Below, one piece after another: positions 33,633 through 44,541 of a DNA stretch of 64,000 nucleotides. Numbering within the stretch: position 1 is the first letter of the stretch; each line of letters opens with the position of its first letter. The stretch comes from Chinchilla lanigera. Taxonomy: Eukaryota > Chordata > Mammalia > Rodentia > Chinchillidae. The stretch is from NCBI RefSeq assembly GCF_000276665.1, contig NW_004955447.1, forward strand, positions 13,833,390-13,897,389, given 5' to 3'. The notes below the pieces were generated by a model, which saw nothing but the letters and a program-made list of their open reading frames with translations, ran no database searches and had not been told where the DNA came from. A program made the position numbers and the translations under genes.

Positions 33633-34819
33633 AAAGAACAAGTCATGATATAGGGTGATTATGAAATCCAGTCTTCCATTTATATCCTCGACTTAGAACA
33701 TTTCTCTCAGAAGATTCAAAGTCACTTGTCTTGGGGTATTGTTTTACTCTAATGACAAGTAAAAAGTAAAATAACACAAAATGATAAAATATCACCTTAA
33801 AGGTTTTTGGAAATCTAGTTGCAAGTATGAGGGCAATGTCTAGAAACCATTTCTAACATTTTTCCCTCTGGAGAAGAGAAGTGTCTCTAGAGCTGAGACT
33901 TCCTGCTTCATATTCACATGTGGCAGATCCAAGCAAGGCAATGACCCGACCACCACTCATCCTGCTACTGTGTGTCCTCACTCTGCAGAACAGCAAGCAA
34001 GAGCCAAGGGACCAGAAGGACGTTCTTCACAGGAGTTCCACAGAACTTTAACACATGGACCATGTGAAAAGTATTCACTTCCTAGCTGAATGCTGGCTTT
34101 TTTTTTTTTTTTTCACAAGATACTATTAACCTAAGTGTGGGAAATTAAAAACAGCCATAATATTTTATAGCAACATTTTAGCCTGATCTCTGGTTCAAAG
34201 ACTTGCAGGTACAGGTGTATAAACCGCTAGGATATTTCCAAAAAGCAAGTTAGCAATATAAGCAAGCGGTCTTTAAAATGTTCATATAACAATTAATTGC
34301 CTTTCTAAACATCAACCCTAAGGTAGTGGTGACAAAGTTTTCGTTGTGAGGATATCATGCATGATGAATATTATCATTCAGAAAAACCAAAGAAAACCTA
34401 AATGTCCAATACTGATGAAATGCCTAAGCAAAATATTACATCCATATGTGGGAATATTACACAACTATTAAAACATAGTATCACAAATATGACAGACATT
34501 CTCTATCAAGATTTTAAATGATTATTCTTTGAGCCAACATTTTCACCTATGTCTCTGCCACTCAGAAAAGCTTTGACAACTATGCATGACCATGATTTCA
34601 CATTTAGAGATGTTTATTGCAACATTTTTATATCATCTATTATTGGAAAACCTGGATAAAGATTTATCTAAGTAAAAGAAAACTTAAAATGCTAAAAGAA
34701 AGCTCAAAATTTACTAAATTATGTTCTTTAAATGTTAGCTGTTTATCAATTTATAAATCAATAACTTGCATTTATAAGCTTTTAATTTGAAGCATCTGCA
34801 TATTTTAATGTCTCATCAT
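33633..34819. other. Unassigned sequence
   Basis: No gene. Around 34390-34520, AACCTAAATGTCCAATAC and GTGGGAATATTACACAACTA look like an old L1 3' region. A T-run at 34097-34113 marks another possible retroposon tail. Confidence 0.45.
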
Positions 34820-34835
34820 GAGCATGTATTGTTTT

Positions 34836-34955
34836 GTTTTTTTTTTAATTTTAAAAATAAAAGGAGGAAAACACTGACAGACAACCTTTTACAAAATAGC
34901 AAAAGAACAGTACAGACAATACGGAGTTACAAACAAAGAGGTAGGAAATTAACAA
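34836..34955 (-). mobile_element. Very short 5'-truncated L1, reversed, 16-bp target duplication
   Basis: Only about 120 bp of the L1 3' end was inserted: a T-run at the left, then AAAGGAGGAAAACACTGACA, TTTTACAAAATAGCAAAAGA and GGTAGGAAATTAACAA. The perfect duplication GAGCATGTATTGTTTT lies at 34820-34835 and 34956-34971. The same 3' UTR type is found at 52156-52560. Confidence 0.93.
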
Positions 34956-34971
34956 GAGCATGTATTGTTTT

Positions 34972-35340
34972 AAACTTAAATTTTTCCTTTAAGAACTTAA
35001 TAAAAATAGAGATATAAAAAGAAATGGTTATAGATAAGTACAAGAAGAAGAATGCTTCTACCAAAATGTTAAATTGAAAACTGAGAAATATAACATGATA
35101 CACACAATATTATGCAAACTATACAAAAATTATCATAGTTAAAAAGGTGAGAGAAATAAATATGTCACACCCCTAAAAGTACTTCCCTTTCGGTGTAGAA
35201 CCGTTTATGGGAGGGTTATGGCGGCAAAGCTCTTCAGCCTTATATTTCTATGTTCTTTTTGCATTTTCTACAAAGCAAATGTTACACATCAGACAATGGG
35301 AGAATGCTCTAGAAATGAGAAATAAATCAGAAAGAGTCCT
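34972..35340. other. Unassigned AT-rich sequence
   Basis: No gene or recognised repeat. Confidence 0.5.
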
Positions 35341-35708
35341 TGCTACAGCCTGGGAAAGCGTCCCCAGATACCCAAAGGCTTGGCCGCCTGCCCATGGTGC
35401 TATCAGGAGATGGAAGTGCCTTTAGGAGGATGGCTAGCGGGTCTCTTCAGGTCACTGCGCGTGTGCTGCTGAAGGGCACTGTGGAACCCTGGCCCCTTCC
35501 TTCCTCTTTTCCTTCTGCATCTCAGCCACAAGGTGAGCAGTTCTGTCTCACACTCCCAGCTGTGACAGCCCGCCTCACTGCAGGCCAGAAAGCAACAGGC
35601 CCAACTGGTCCTGGCCCAAAGCTCCAACACTGTGAGCCAAAGTAACCCTTTCTCTGTAACAGTCGGTTACCTTAGGCATCTGTTATAGGTCAGAAAGCTG
35701 ACTAACAC
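35341..35708 (+). mobile_element. MaLR-type solo LTR
   Basis: Starts TGCTACAGCCTGGG and ends AGAAAGCTGACTAACACA, with AAGGTGAGCAGTTCTG and ACACTGTGAGCCAAAGTAAC in the right order. It is the same LTR type as 787-1158. Flanks GTCCT and GTCAG match at three of five bases. Confidence 0.7.
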
Positions 35709-36065
35709 AGTCAGGATGGACACCATATTTTGCCAGTAGACATTCTTTACTAACAGAACTTCCTTGTACTCAATGCTCCACCTTCTATTCCTATTTTCAT
35801 GTGAATAAATAAGACCACCTCTCCTGGTAACTGCAGGCGCAACGAGAACGTCATGACACTCACTTTTTCTCTGGTCCCTTCTAGTGCACTAAGGAAAGCT
35901 GTTTCTCTCACTGACATGTGGCTTGTGACTACCTCAGTGTCTAGAGCATGGAGGGAGAGGTACAAGGGCTTTGCTGGGGCTAGCTCAATAAGGGGCATGC
36001 TCCTTCCTCCTTGTTTTCTTTTTTTTATTTTTATCAACATGTTTGCAGTACGTAACGATCACAGT
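35709..36065. other. Unassigned sequence
   Basis: Nothing recognised between the two LTRs. Confidence 0.45.
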
Positions 36066-36415
36066 CATCATGGGCCCTGAGTGGCCAAGTAGGGAGTCTG
36101 GCTACGCTGAGGCCAGCACCCTGCGGCAGGGTCCAGGCCACATGGAGAGACATAGCTAGGCAAGTCCGTCAGCAGTCTCAGCTGAGTCAAGCCTTCCACC
36201 CACTCCAACCCACCCATTACCAAGCATGTGAGGAAGGAGCAATGACCCCAGTCCCAGCCACTTTGAGTTGTTCCAGGTGAGACCCAGACCCAGCCAAGTC
36301 TCTGCTTATTATGCGATAGAGATGAGTCACCCACTCTGTGTCCTGACATGGAACCCATGAGTCAATAAAATCATGGTGGCTTCTAATTTGGGGATGATTA
36401 TTGTGCAGCAGTAGA
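36066..36415 (+). mobile_element. MLT1-like LTR
   Basis: The 3' half is recognisable: CACTTTGAGTTGTTCCAGGT, then GAGACCCAGACCCAGCC, then AATAAAATCATGGTGG and ATTATTGTGCAGCAGTAGAT, the MLT1-type polyadenylation and terminal region. The 5' edge is uncertain. Confidence 0.55.
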
Positions 36416-36568
36416 TAAGGAAATCATCCCTTCTCCCAGTACATACATAAATCCATGATCTTTTAACAGTCAATAACATGTTCCTAAATACATAGAAATA
36501 AATTTTCAATATTTTTGCTCTTGTTGCCAGTGATATGTACCTGAGTCCCTTTGAAATTACACAGTCCT

Positions 36569-36710
36569 AGTCTGGGCATGGTGGCCTGTAATCCCAACAC
36601 TAGGGAGGCTGAGGCAGGAGAATTGCTGCAAGTTTGAGGGCAGCCTGGGGTACAAAATAAGTTCACTGCCAGCCTGAACTGTATAGGGAAACCATCTCAA
36701 AAAGCCAAAA
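36569..36710 (+). mobile_element. B1 SINE with 15-bp target duplication
   Basis: From AGTCTGGGCATGGTGGCCTG through GAGGCTGAGGCAGGAGAATT, with the rodent internal duplication (CAGCCTGGGGTAC and CAGCCTGAACTG), to an A-rich tail. The duplication AAATTACACAGTCCT at 36554-36568 is repeated at 36711-36725 with one mismatch. Confidence 0.92.
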
Positions 36711-36725
36711 AAATTACACATTCCT

Positions 36726-37394
36726 TTACTCCTCGCCTTAATGATTCATTGCATGATTGGATCATTTTAATAGTTGTTTTGAAGATTAGGCATTTTGCTA
36801 GAGATAAAAATATTAACCTTCTTCCAGCTATTGGACGTAGTTGGCACATCATAACACCAAGCATGTATAAAATATCTTCAACAGTTTTTAATCCAGTATT
36901 GACTTGAAACCTCCTAATTTTTCAGTCTACTGGCTATTAATATCTTTTCATTTGAAAGTGGAAAGTTAAGTGCAGAGAAATCAAGAAACTTGTCTAAGGC
37001 TGCATACCTTAGTGGCAAAGTGAGGCCTCAGCTCAACAGTCTGCAGCCGAAACCTCCGCTTAAAGCACTGCACTGAGTTCTCCCTCCTCCGCCTGCTTAG
37101 AACAACAGCAAGATAAAGCTCTGGAAAGAGACCTCTAAGAGCTGACGGAGGACATGGCCAGGAATCTCACTCACTGCTCTGCGTCCTAAAAGATAGGCCG
37201 TGTTTCTACATCACTGTTAGTGTCTGTGCATGTGTGTGTGTGTGTGTGTGTAACAAAAAAGACAAAAAATGATCCAGAGATCTTAAACTGCATGAATCAA
37301 ATAAAATAAAGAAAATGTAAAAAGCAAAGGTGGACTGGAGCCCTTCTACAGTAAGTCCAAGTAAATGACCAAGAATTTGCAGACCAGGGGCAGC
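36726..37394. other. Unassigned sequence with MIR and GT repeat
   Basis: A reversed MIR-like core lies at about 36955-37090 (GTGCAGAGAAATCAAGAAAC). A short (GT)n run lies at 37231-37250. No gene. Confidence 0.5.
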
Positions 37395-37698
37395 TGTGAT
37401 GGTTAATCTGGATGCAGAGATTAGTAATGGATGTGTCTGGGTGGGTCACAGGGGCATGACCTTGGGGCTCTATCTGGTCCCTGGGCCTTTCTTCTCTGTC
37501 ACTCATCTCTGGCTTTCTCCTTTATTCACTCTGAGGTGAACAGCTTCCCTCTGCCATGCCCTTTAGCCATAATGTTTACACCCTGGAACCAGCTGACCAT
37601 GGATTGAACTCCCTGAAACCCTGAGTCAAATTACTTCTCTCTTCCTTTAAGTTACAAGAGTCAGGTATTTTGTCCCAATGACAAAAACAAATAATACA
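37395..37698 (+). mobile_element. ERVL/MaLR-type solo LTR
   Basis: Starts TGTGATGGTTAATCTGG, contains CCCTCTGCCATGCCC and CCTGGAACCAGCTGACC, and ends CAAATAATACA. Flanks GCAGC (37390-37394) and GCATC (37699-37703) differ at one base, supporting these limits. Confidence 0.7.
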
Positions 37699-37729
37699 GC
37701 ATCTGATGTTAAATCAGTTCCAGAATATT

Positions 37730-37850
37730 TATTTAAATTTATATAGAAGGAAGAAAAACAAAGAAAGGAAAGAAAGTGGGGGTGGAGGAACAAAGAAAAG
37801 AAGGCAGGAATAAAGGAAGGGAGGGGAGGAGAGGGGAAGGGAGACAGTCA
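37730..37850 (+). repeat. Purine-rich tract with G-quadruplex-type motif
   Basis: Long A/G-rich stretch. At 37819-37841 it has four G-runs (GGG, GGGG, GGGG, GGG) with loops of 1, 6 and 2 bases, which meets the usual quadruplex pattern. Confidence 0.65.
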
Positions 37851-39190
37851 GGGAGCTTGGTACAGAAGCAAGGAATGATTGAAGAGATCCAGACCACTGT
37901 GTGTGAGGGCCAAAGAAAAATATTTTAAAATGGTGAAAATATATGAAGAATTATTAATCTGCTTTGGGGATTATAAAGGGCTTCCAGGAGGAGGTACAAA
38001 TAAGAGATATCTACCATTGAATAATTTCAGTCATGAACATATTTCCACTCACTGAATTTCAGTAAGCAGAAATGTCCTGCAAAGATGGGCAAAAAAGAAA
38101 TGTGTTTGTACACAAACAGTAAACATACTGAGACAGAAATGAGGAAAACCACACCTTTCACAATAGCATCCAAAAAAAATGAAATACTTAGCAATCAATC
38201 TAACAAAGGAAGTAAAAGATTTATATATGCAAAATTAGAGTACTCTGAAAAGGAGATTGAACAGAGCATCAAAAAATGGAAAGATATCCTCTGCTCATGG
38301 ATAGGAAGGGCCAACATAATGAAAATGGCCTCACTTCCAAAATTGTTGTACAGATTTAATGCAATCCCAATCAAAATACGATTAACATACCTCACAGAAG
38401 AGAGAAAATATTCCTAAAATTCATCTGGAACCAGAAGACATCTAGAATAACAAAGGAAATCCTGGGCAACAAATACAAGTCAGGAGGCGTCACAATCCCT
38501 AACTTGAAATTGTACTACAAAGCTATTGTGATAAAATCAGCATGGTACTGGCAAAAAAAAAAAAAAAATAGACCTGAAGAACAGTGGAACAGATTTTAAA
38601 ATGCAGATACAATTACAAATACACTCAGCTGCCTTATCTTTGATGAAGGGGCCAAATATGTTCACTGGAAGAAAGACGGCCTCTTTGATAAATGGTTCTG
38701 AAAAAAATTAGCTCTCTACATGCTGAGGACTAAAACTAGACCTATATCACCATGGTGATATCAAAATGGATCAAAGATTTAAATATTAAAGCGGGAACAC
38801 TAAGTGTCCTGGAAGAGAAAGTAGGTAAAAATCTTGAAGACATAGGCATAGAAATGCAAACTGCATGGGAAAAACTTCAAAGAATCAACAACTGGGATCT
38901 CATACTATTAAAAAGCTTTTGTACTTCAAAAGAAATCACCAGTAGAGTGAAAAGAAAACTCACAGAGTGGGAAAACATTTTAGCCAACTGTCCCTCAGAG
39001 AAAGGACTTATATCTAGAATATATAAAGAACTGAAAAAACTCAGACCCCCTAAATTCAAAGACCCAGTCCAAAAATGGGCATCTGAGATGAATATGCACG
39101 TTGCAGATGAAGAAATACATGAAAAAATGTTCAACATCACTGGTCACTCAAGAGATGTAAATTAAAACAACACTGAGATTTCATCTCACC

Positions 39191-39425
39191 TTTTTTTTCC
39201 AGTACCATGCTGATTTTATCACAATAGCTTTGTAGTACAATTTCAAGTCAGGGATTGGGATGCCTCTTGACTTGCATTTGTTGCCCAGGATTTCCTTTGT
39301 TATTCTAGATGTCTTCTGGTTCCAGATGAATTTTAGGAATATTTTCTCTCTTCTGTGAGGTATGTTAATTGTATTTTGATTGGGATTGCATTAAATCTGT
39401 ATAACAATTTTGGAAGTAAGGACGT
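39191..39425 (-). mobile_element. Inverted L1 ORF2 fragment inserted within the L1
   Basis: A reversed copy of the segment 38333-38560 of the same element, with over 90 consecutive identical bases in the centre and few differences elsewhere. Its A-run (TTTTTTTT at 39191-39198) is at the left, as for a tailed retroposed piece. TTTCATC occurs on both sides (39179-39185 and 39426-39432), a possible short target duplication. The flanking L1 reads through normally from CATCTCACC to AGTAAGAATGG. Confidence 0.85.
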
Positions 39426-40289
39426 TTTCATCAGTAAGAATGGCTATCATCAAGAAATCAACCAACAACAAATGCTGGAGAGGCTGTGGGGGAGAAAGGA
39501 ATTCCTCTCCACTCTTGGTGGCAATGTAGACTGGTGCAACCACTTTGGAAATCAGTCTGGAGATTCCTCAAAAAATTAGGAATAGAGGTCCCATCTAACC
39601 CAGCATTTCTCTTCCGAGTGTTTTCCCAGAATTAAAAACATCATACCACAATGATATATGTGTACCCATGTTCACAACAGCACAATTTGTCATAGCAAAA
39701 TTTTGGAAACAATCTACATGCCCATCAACTGAGGAGTGTATAAGAAAAATGTGTTTTTATACAATGGAACATCACTCAGCTATAAAGAAAGGTAAACTCA
39801 AGGCTTTTATAGGTAAATGGATGCAACTAGAGACCATACTCATAAGTGAATACATCAGACCCTCATGTGTAAACACCATATTGTCTCCCTACTAAAGTAG
39901 GAACCTGAAAAAGTAAATAAAACCAAAAGGTACAAGAGATATTGTGAAAGGGAAAGAAACTGCTTAATAGGAAGGAAAAACTGGGATGAGAGAAAGGAGA
40001 AAAGAAAGAAAGAAGGGAGGGAAATATATATACACACATACACACACAAGATAGCTAAGATAATTGTACTACTAATTTCTTTTGGTTTACTGAAAGGAAC
40101 AGTTAATGTTTAATTGTTTAATCAATCTTGCATACCTATATCTGGTAATCTGAGCAACTACTTTGAAGATAACAATAAGTAATACAACAACCATTGTTGA
40201 TTTTCTATCATCTTGTTTTAAAATTCTGTATTGTTTTTATAGTTTTTGTGTTGTTTTGTTTTTGTCTTTGGGATTTTTTTGGGGTTTGG

Positions 40290-40455
40290 GGGGGTTTTGT
40301 TTGTTTTTGTTTGTCTTTTTGAGACAAGGTCTCCCTATGCAGTTCAGGCTGGCCTTGAGCTCATTTTGTAGCCCAGGCTGCTGGAACACACAACAACCCT
40401 GCAGCCTCAGCCTCCCAAGTGCTAGGATTACAGGCGTGCGCCACCATACCAGGCT
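40290..40455 (-). mobile_element. B1 SINE, reversed, nested in L1 3' UTR
   Basis: TTTTGAGACAAGGTCTCCCT, then AGGCTGGCCTTGAGCTCATT with the internal duplication (GTAGCCCAGGCTG), then CAGCCTCCCAAGTGCTAGGA and CCACCATACCAGGCT. L1 3' UTR sequence continues on both sides. TTTTGTTTTTGT recurs near both ends and may be the duplicated site. Confidence 0.88.
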
Positions 40456-40500
40456 GTTATTTTGTTTTTGTTCTTTTCTCTTTAAAATAAAAAAAAGAAC

Positions 40501-40754
40501 TGTGCTTGACAAACTTTTCAAGACTAAGTAGAGAGACTGGTTATTTAATAATCTGTGACCCAATTATATCTAAATCTATTTCAGATCCTCTGTGCAGTGA
40601 AAGAATTACCATGACAAACAAGAAGGAAGGAGGCAGAATGCATTAACATTTAAAATACAATCTCAACCATGAATAATATTGACTTTTCAGGAGGAAGAAG
40701 TTAATCATTTAAAGAAACATAAAAAGTTTGAGGAAATAAAACTGCTACTTACCT
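40501..40754. other. Unassigned sequence
   Basis: Short interval between two L1 ends, nothing recognised. Confidence 0.45.
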
Positions 40755-40880
40755 TGATTTGATCCTTGCACATTGTATACATGTGTGGAATTATCACTAT
40801 ACCCCATGAATATGTACAAATAGTACGTGTAAACTCAAAAAATAAAAAGAAACATGAAAAGTCAAACAAAAAAAAAAAAA
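40755..40880 (+). mobile_element. Old L1 3' end
   Basis: TTTGATCCTTGCACATTGTA, then CCCCATGAATATGTACAAAT, followed by an A-rich tail, is the 3' UTR end of an ancient L1 (L1M type). Confidence 0.75.
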
Positions 40881-41724
40881 AAACTAAACCAAAAATCTTG
40901 TGCCTAAAATACAAAAACACAGAATTTTATAGAAAAATAATAGTAGTCATACAAAAATGTCTATTTTTGTTTAAAAAAAAAAGTGTTGTTAGGTAGAAGA
41001 AATACCAACTTTAAATATTCTTCAGCAGTAATGAGGGAAAAATGTTCTGGGAATCTCCCTCTTAAAGGGTTATTGATTTAAGACAAAGGGCTCAGTACAA
41101 GTACAATCCACCCCAAACATGCAACCGTGCACTAAATATTTAGTGGGCATCATGTGCATTTAGCCCTGGAACACCTAACAGTGACTCATTTAAATCCGCC
41201 TTGAACATTTCTTAAGAAGTCAAAGCATCGGTTCTAAGAATGGCTTGGTTTGGCAGGGCCCCTTCTTGTGTCAAATACTGAATATGTTTCTGCCGTAGGA
41301 GAAATAGTCACCCTGGTCCTCTTAGTACTGTTTTACCCACCTCACTCAAAAGTTGTAGGGAGGCTAATCCAACAGCATAAAGGATACTAGTCTCAGAGGA
41401 AAGATTCTATGAACAGAGCCCTCCAATGAGAACATAGGTCAACCACCTACATACTACAAAGCTATGCTAGTCATATGGCCGCGTAATATTTTACCTGCTC
41501 AGTAAAATAATTAACGTTTCAACTTCAGCTATATTTCCCAGGTGAGGGAAGAAAGAGCCCCAGAAAGGTTTACCAGAGGTAACAACCTCAGACTGCGCTC
41601 CTTCTAGTGGTTGTTTCAGTACCTCTCTTCTTATCTGTGGTCTGCTTTTTGTGTGAGTAGGACCTCCTGGATATATATATCAAAAACATAACACTAAAGA
41701 AAAATCTAAATCTAAATCTAAAGT
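40881..41724. other. Unassigned sequence
   Basis: No gene. A short AAATCT repeat lies at 41702-41722. Confidence 0.45.
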
Positions 41725-42100
41725 TGAATAAAAAGATGGAATTTATTGGTTTAAATAAACTAAAAAGTCCAAAGACTGTGGGTCTTCAGGCATGGCTGAA
41801 TCCAGGGACACACCTTAAATTGTTAGTACTTGATCATTATGCTCTTCAACTCTTGATTTTGTTTCTCTTTATGGCTCCTTTCCAGGGAGACTTTCCCCTC
41901 ATCCACATATAGGACCTGCAATTATTCTGTCCACTCTCATGAGATTTTATCTTATTGGACAACCTAGGTCATGAACCAACTTTCAACATCCAGATAGTAA
42001 AGTCAGTCCGGCCAAACCAGAGAGAATGAGGGTGCAGGAGGAATGGTTCTCCCAAGAAAGACCTCAAAAACCCAGAAAATGGGTGCTGAGCAGGAAAAAA
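41725..42100 (+). mobile_element. Old mammalian interspersed repeat, family not assigned
   Basis: GGAATTTATTGGTTTAAATA, then GGTCTTCAGGCATGGCTGAA, then TCCAGGGACACACC resembles a common ancient mammalian repeat. I recognise the wording but not the library name. Confidence 0.45.
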
Positions 42101-43984
42101 AAAATTCAGTATCTATGTCATTTTTATGGACTCCTGTGTAGGTCTGGTTTTTTATATCAAGTCTCCATCCACTTAATATCAGGTGTCTTTATTCTTGGGT
42201 CACATCTTTGCTCTGATCTATAGGATTCACTTGGGGAAAATCCCACTAAGACTACACACACAGCTGAGCGTGTTTCCCACTCTATTTTCTCTGGATTACA
42301 GAGTGAGTACACTTTAAGTGAAGGTTTTACATTTTCTGTGCTCTCCAAACCTCTGGGAAGTGGACCTTCATCTCATATTTGCCCAGGATGGTCAGACCTG
42401 AAAAGCCATGTGGGCTGGGTCATGTGGGGAAGGTGCTGAAGGAATTAACCTTGCCCTGATGATTCTTTTGTCCATTTACCCTCTCGCTGCACTGGACAGA
42501 AATAACTCTCGCCACTCTGGAAAGGCCAGGAAGAGGCTGCTGTCTGGACTGCTCTACCTGGGTGTCCTGGCTCTCTGATGCTGAGAAAGCTGGGGGACCC
42601 CTCAGGGAAGCCTGCGTGGTCCACAGCAAAGGACCCTGAACGAGCAAGTGGCAGGGCATGACAGATCGGTGCCAGCTCCCGGAGATGTGTCATTCCCACA
42701 GCCTGCCTACCTGAGCCCTCTCAGAGGACTGTACACATTAGGTTTCTCATGGTGTGGCTTCCCCTACTTGTCATCTGCCCATCTCATGTCATTTTTGATA
42801 TTTGGATTTCAACCATGCATGTAATAAAAATAAACCATGTCATAGGACAGGAAAATAGGGCAATAAGACAGAGCTAAAGCTGAGGGTTCTGGATGCCAAC
42901 TCTCCTTTAAGCTTCATTCCCCAACTCTCTTTCAAATAATATAGAAGAGTTGGAGGCCACCTGTCGCACCCTCATGCCATGTATTAGAATCAGCTGGGGA
43001 ACAGACACAGCGGGCAAGCAGACATCAAAGTACCCACCTAATGACGCCAGCACCAGCCCCTGGACTGTGTCTGGTCCTGCCCAGCTTGTCTTTCCTACTA
43101 CATTCCGCAGAGAACAAACCTTCCCGCTGTCTAGCGTTACACTGAGATGCAGGAGAAAACGTCTCAGCGCATCCATGGAAGGAAGGAAATGATGAATGTG
43201 CCAAGCACAGGCCAGGACAGTAAAGGCAGGCCCTGGGGAAAGGCAACCGTCCTGACGTGACCCTCACCCGGAAGAAGCTGCACAACCGAAGCACAGCTCG
43301 TGCCACCTCCAAGGCAAGTGAGTCACTTGCCGTGACCTGGATGTACTCACCCTAGAAGCTCCCCTGTGTGAGGCTCCGCAGAAGGCAGGTCTTATCCCCC
43401 AGCGTGGAAGCTGAAAATGCCAGGCACTGACCTAGACTGGGCCAATCAAATGTGCATACCTGCGCCATTGACTCGAGTCAGATGATTTGAAGAAGACCGA
43501 GAGGAAAGGAGGAGGAAGAGCAAGCAAGAGGCTGCTTAGCCATCACTAAGAGGTAATGGTGGCGCCCTGTGCACAGCAGCCAGGAATGGCAGATTCCAGT
43601 GTCTTGTAACCACAGCGAGGCTAGTCCTGGGGGTGTGGACTGCTTTGGCTGTGGCTGGGCAAACATTTCCTCACCTCGCCCTGCTTTTCTCTGTGTCGGT
43701 TAAATGTGCTTCCCCACCTCATTGCTGTTGAACCTGGCCCTGTGACTTGCCTTCACAAAAGAACACTAGCCAGTGTGATGCACAGAGGCCTTCAGTGTGC
43801 CTGTGTGGTTTAGCTTGACAATTACTCTCCAGAGATTTAAGGAGAGCACACACCATCAGCTCTCCGCCTTTCCCCGGTCCCAGAAAGAACATGGAGCACA
43901 CTGAAGTCCAACTCACAACGGGGCCTGAGCCCAACCTACCCACCACCCAACACAGAGTGCGCAGCCGTGCTGGCTCCTGCGGGT
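42101..43984. other. Unassigned sequence
   Basis: Unique-looking DNA, GC-richer around 43000-43330 with a few CpGs and a TGACGTGA at 43253-43260. Short MER5-like wording (ATTAGAATCAGCTGGGGAAC) occurs at 42983. Overlapping frames of 80-95 codons on both strands show no domains. No gene called. Confidence 0.4.
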
Positions 43985-44330
43985 GCTGTAACACAGTACC
44001 ACAACGTTGGCAGTTTGAAACAACATGGATTTATTTTCCAGAGATTTGGAGACTCAAAACCAGTTTCATTAAGCTCAAACCAACATACCAAAGCCATGTT
44101 CCCTTCAGAGGTCTCAGGGAGAATTATTTCCAGCTCAAGGAGCTGTGTTTCTTGGCTCAAGACACCTCCCTCTGTCTTCAAAGCCAGCAGCAGCACGGCA
44201 TCTTCAAGTCTTCCACCACTGTCTCAGATCACCTTCTGCTCTGGTGTCCATCCCCCCTTCCTCCCTTGATGGGGCATTTGTGATGCACTTAGGCCAGGAT
44301 GATCTCCTCATCTCAGCATCCAAAACTTAG
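43985..44330 (-). mobile_element. MaLR/MLT1-type LTR, reversed
   Basis: GTGCTGTAACACAGTACCAC, then ACATGGATTTATTTTCCAGA, then TTCCCTTCAGAGGTCTCAGG is the reversed terminal half of an MLT1/MST LTR. It runs toward an LTR end of the opposite orientation at 44400-44541. Confidence 0.6.
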
Positions 44331-44541
44331 CTCCATCTTTGCCATAGAAGGTTATGTCCCCATGTCACAAGAATCAGGACAAGCTATCTTGGAAGCCACA
44401 TCAGCCAAGCTCCCCAGAGTTCAGCACCTGCAGTCCATAGGCAGACCTAGGAGAATAATGACAAATGCTCACTGTTTTAAGCCCCTAGATTTTCAGGTGA
44501 TTTACTATGCAGTGTTATTGCTGCAATAGCTAATTAACACA
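44331..44541 (+). mobile_element. MLT1-type LTR 3' end
   Basis: TCACTGTTTTAAGCCCCTAG, then TGATTTACTATGCAGTGTTA, then GCTGCAATAGCTAATTAACA is the sense-orientation end of an MLT1-class LTR, facing the reversed one on its left. Confidence 0.6.

Larger units (their letters stand above)
38083..40500 (+). mobile_element. L1 ORF2 end plus 3' UTR, with inverted insert and B1
   Basis: Sense L1 from the late reverse-transcriptase region to the tail. Recognisable ORF2 pieces: 38085-38417 (TPFTIASKKNEIL, KKWKDILCSWIGRANIMKMA), 38752-39165 (SKWIKDLNIKAGTLSVLEEK, KRKLTEWENILANCPS) and 39430-39900 (the cysteine-rich C-terminus). Frames are broken by stops and shifts. An inverted L1 piece occupies 39191-39425 and a B1 interrupts the 3' UTR at 40290-40455. 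The 3' UTR contains CTGGTAATCTGAGCAACTAC. The element is inactive. Confidence 0.88.

Noticed and set aside
38752..39165. 137-codon frame
   Set aside because: L1 ORF2 remnant, flanked by stops and frameshifts.
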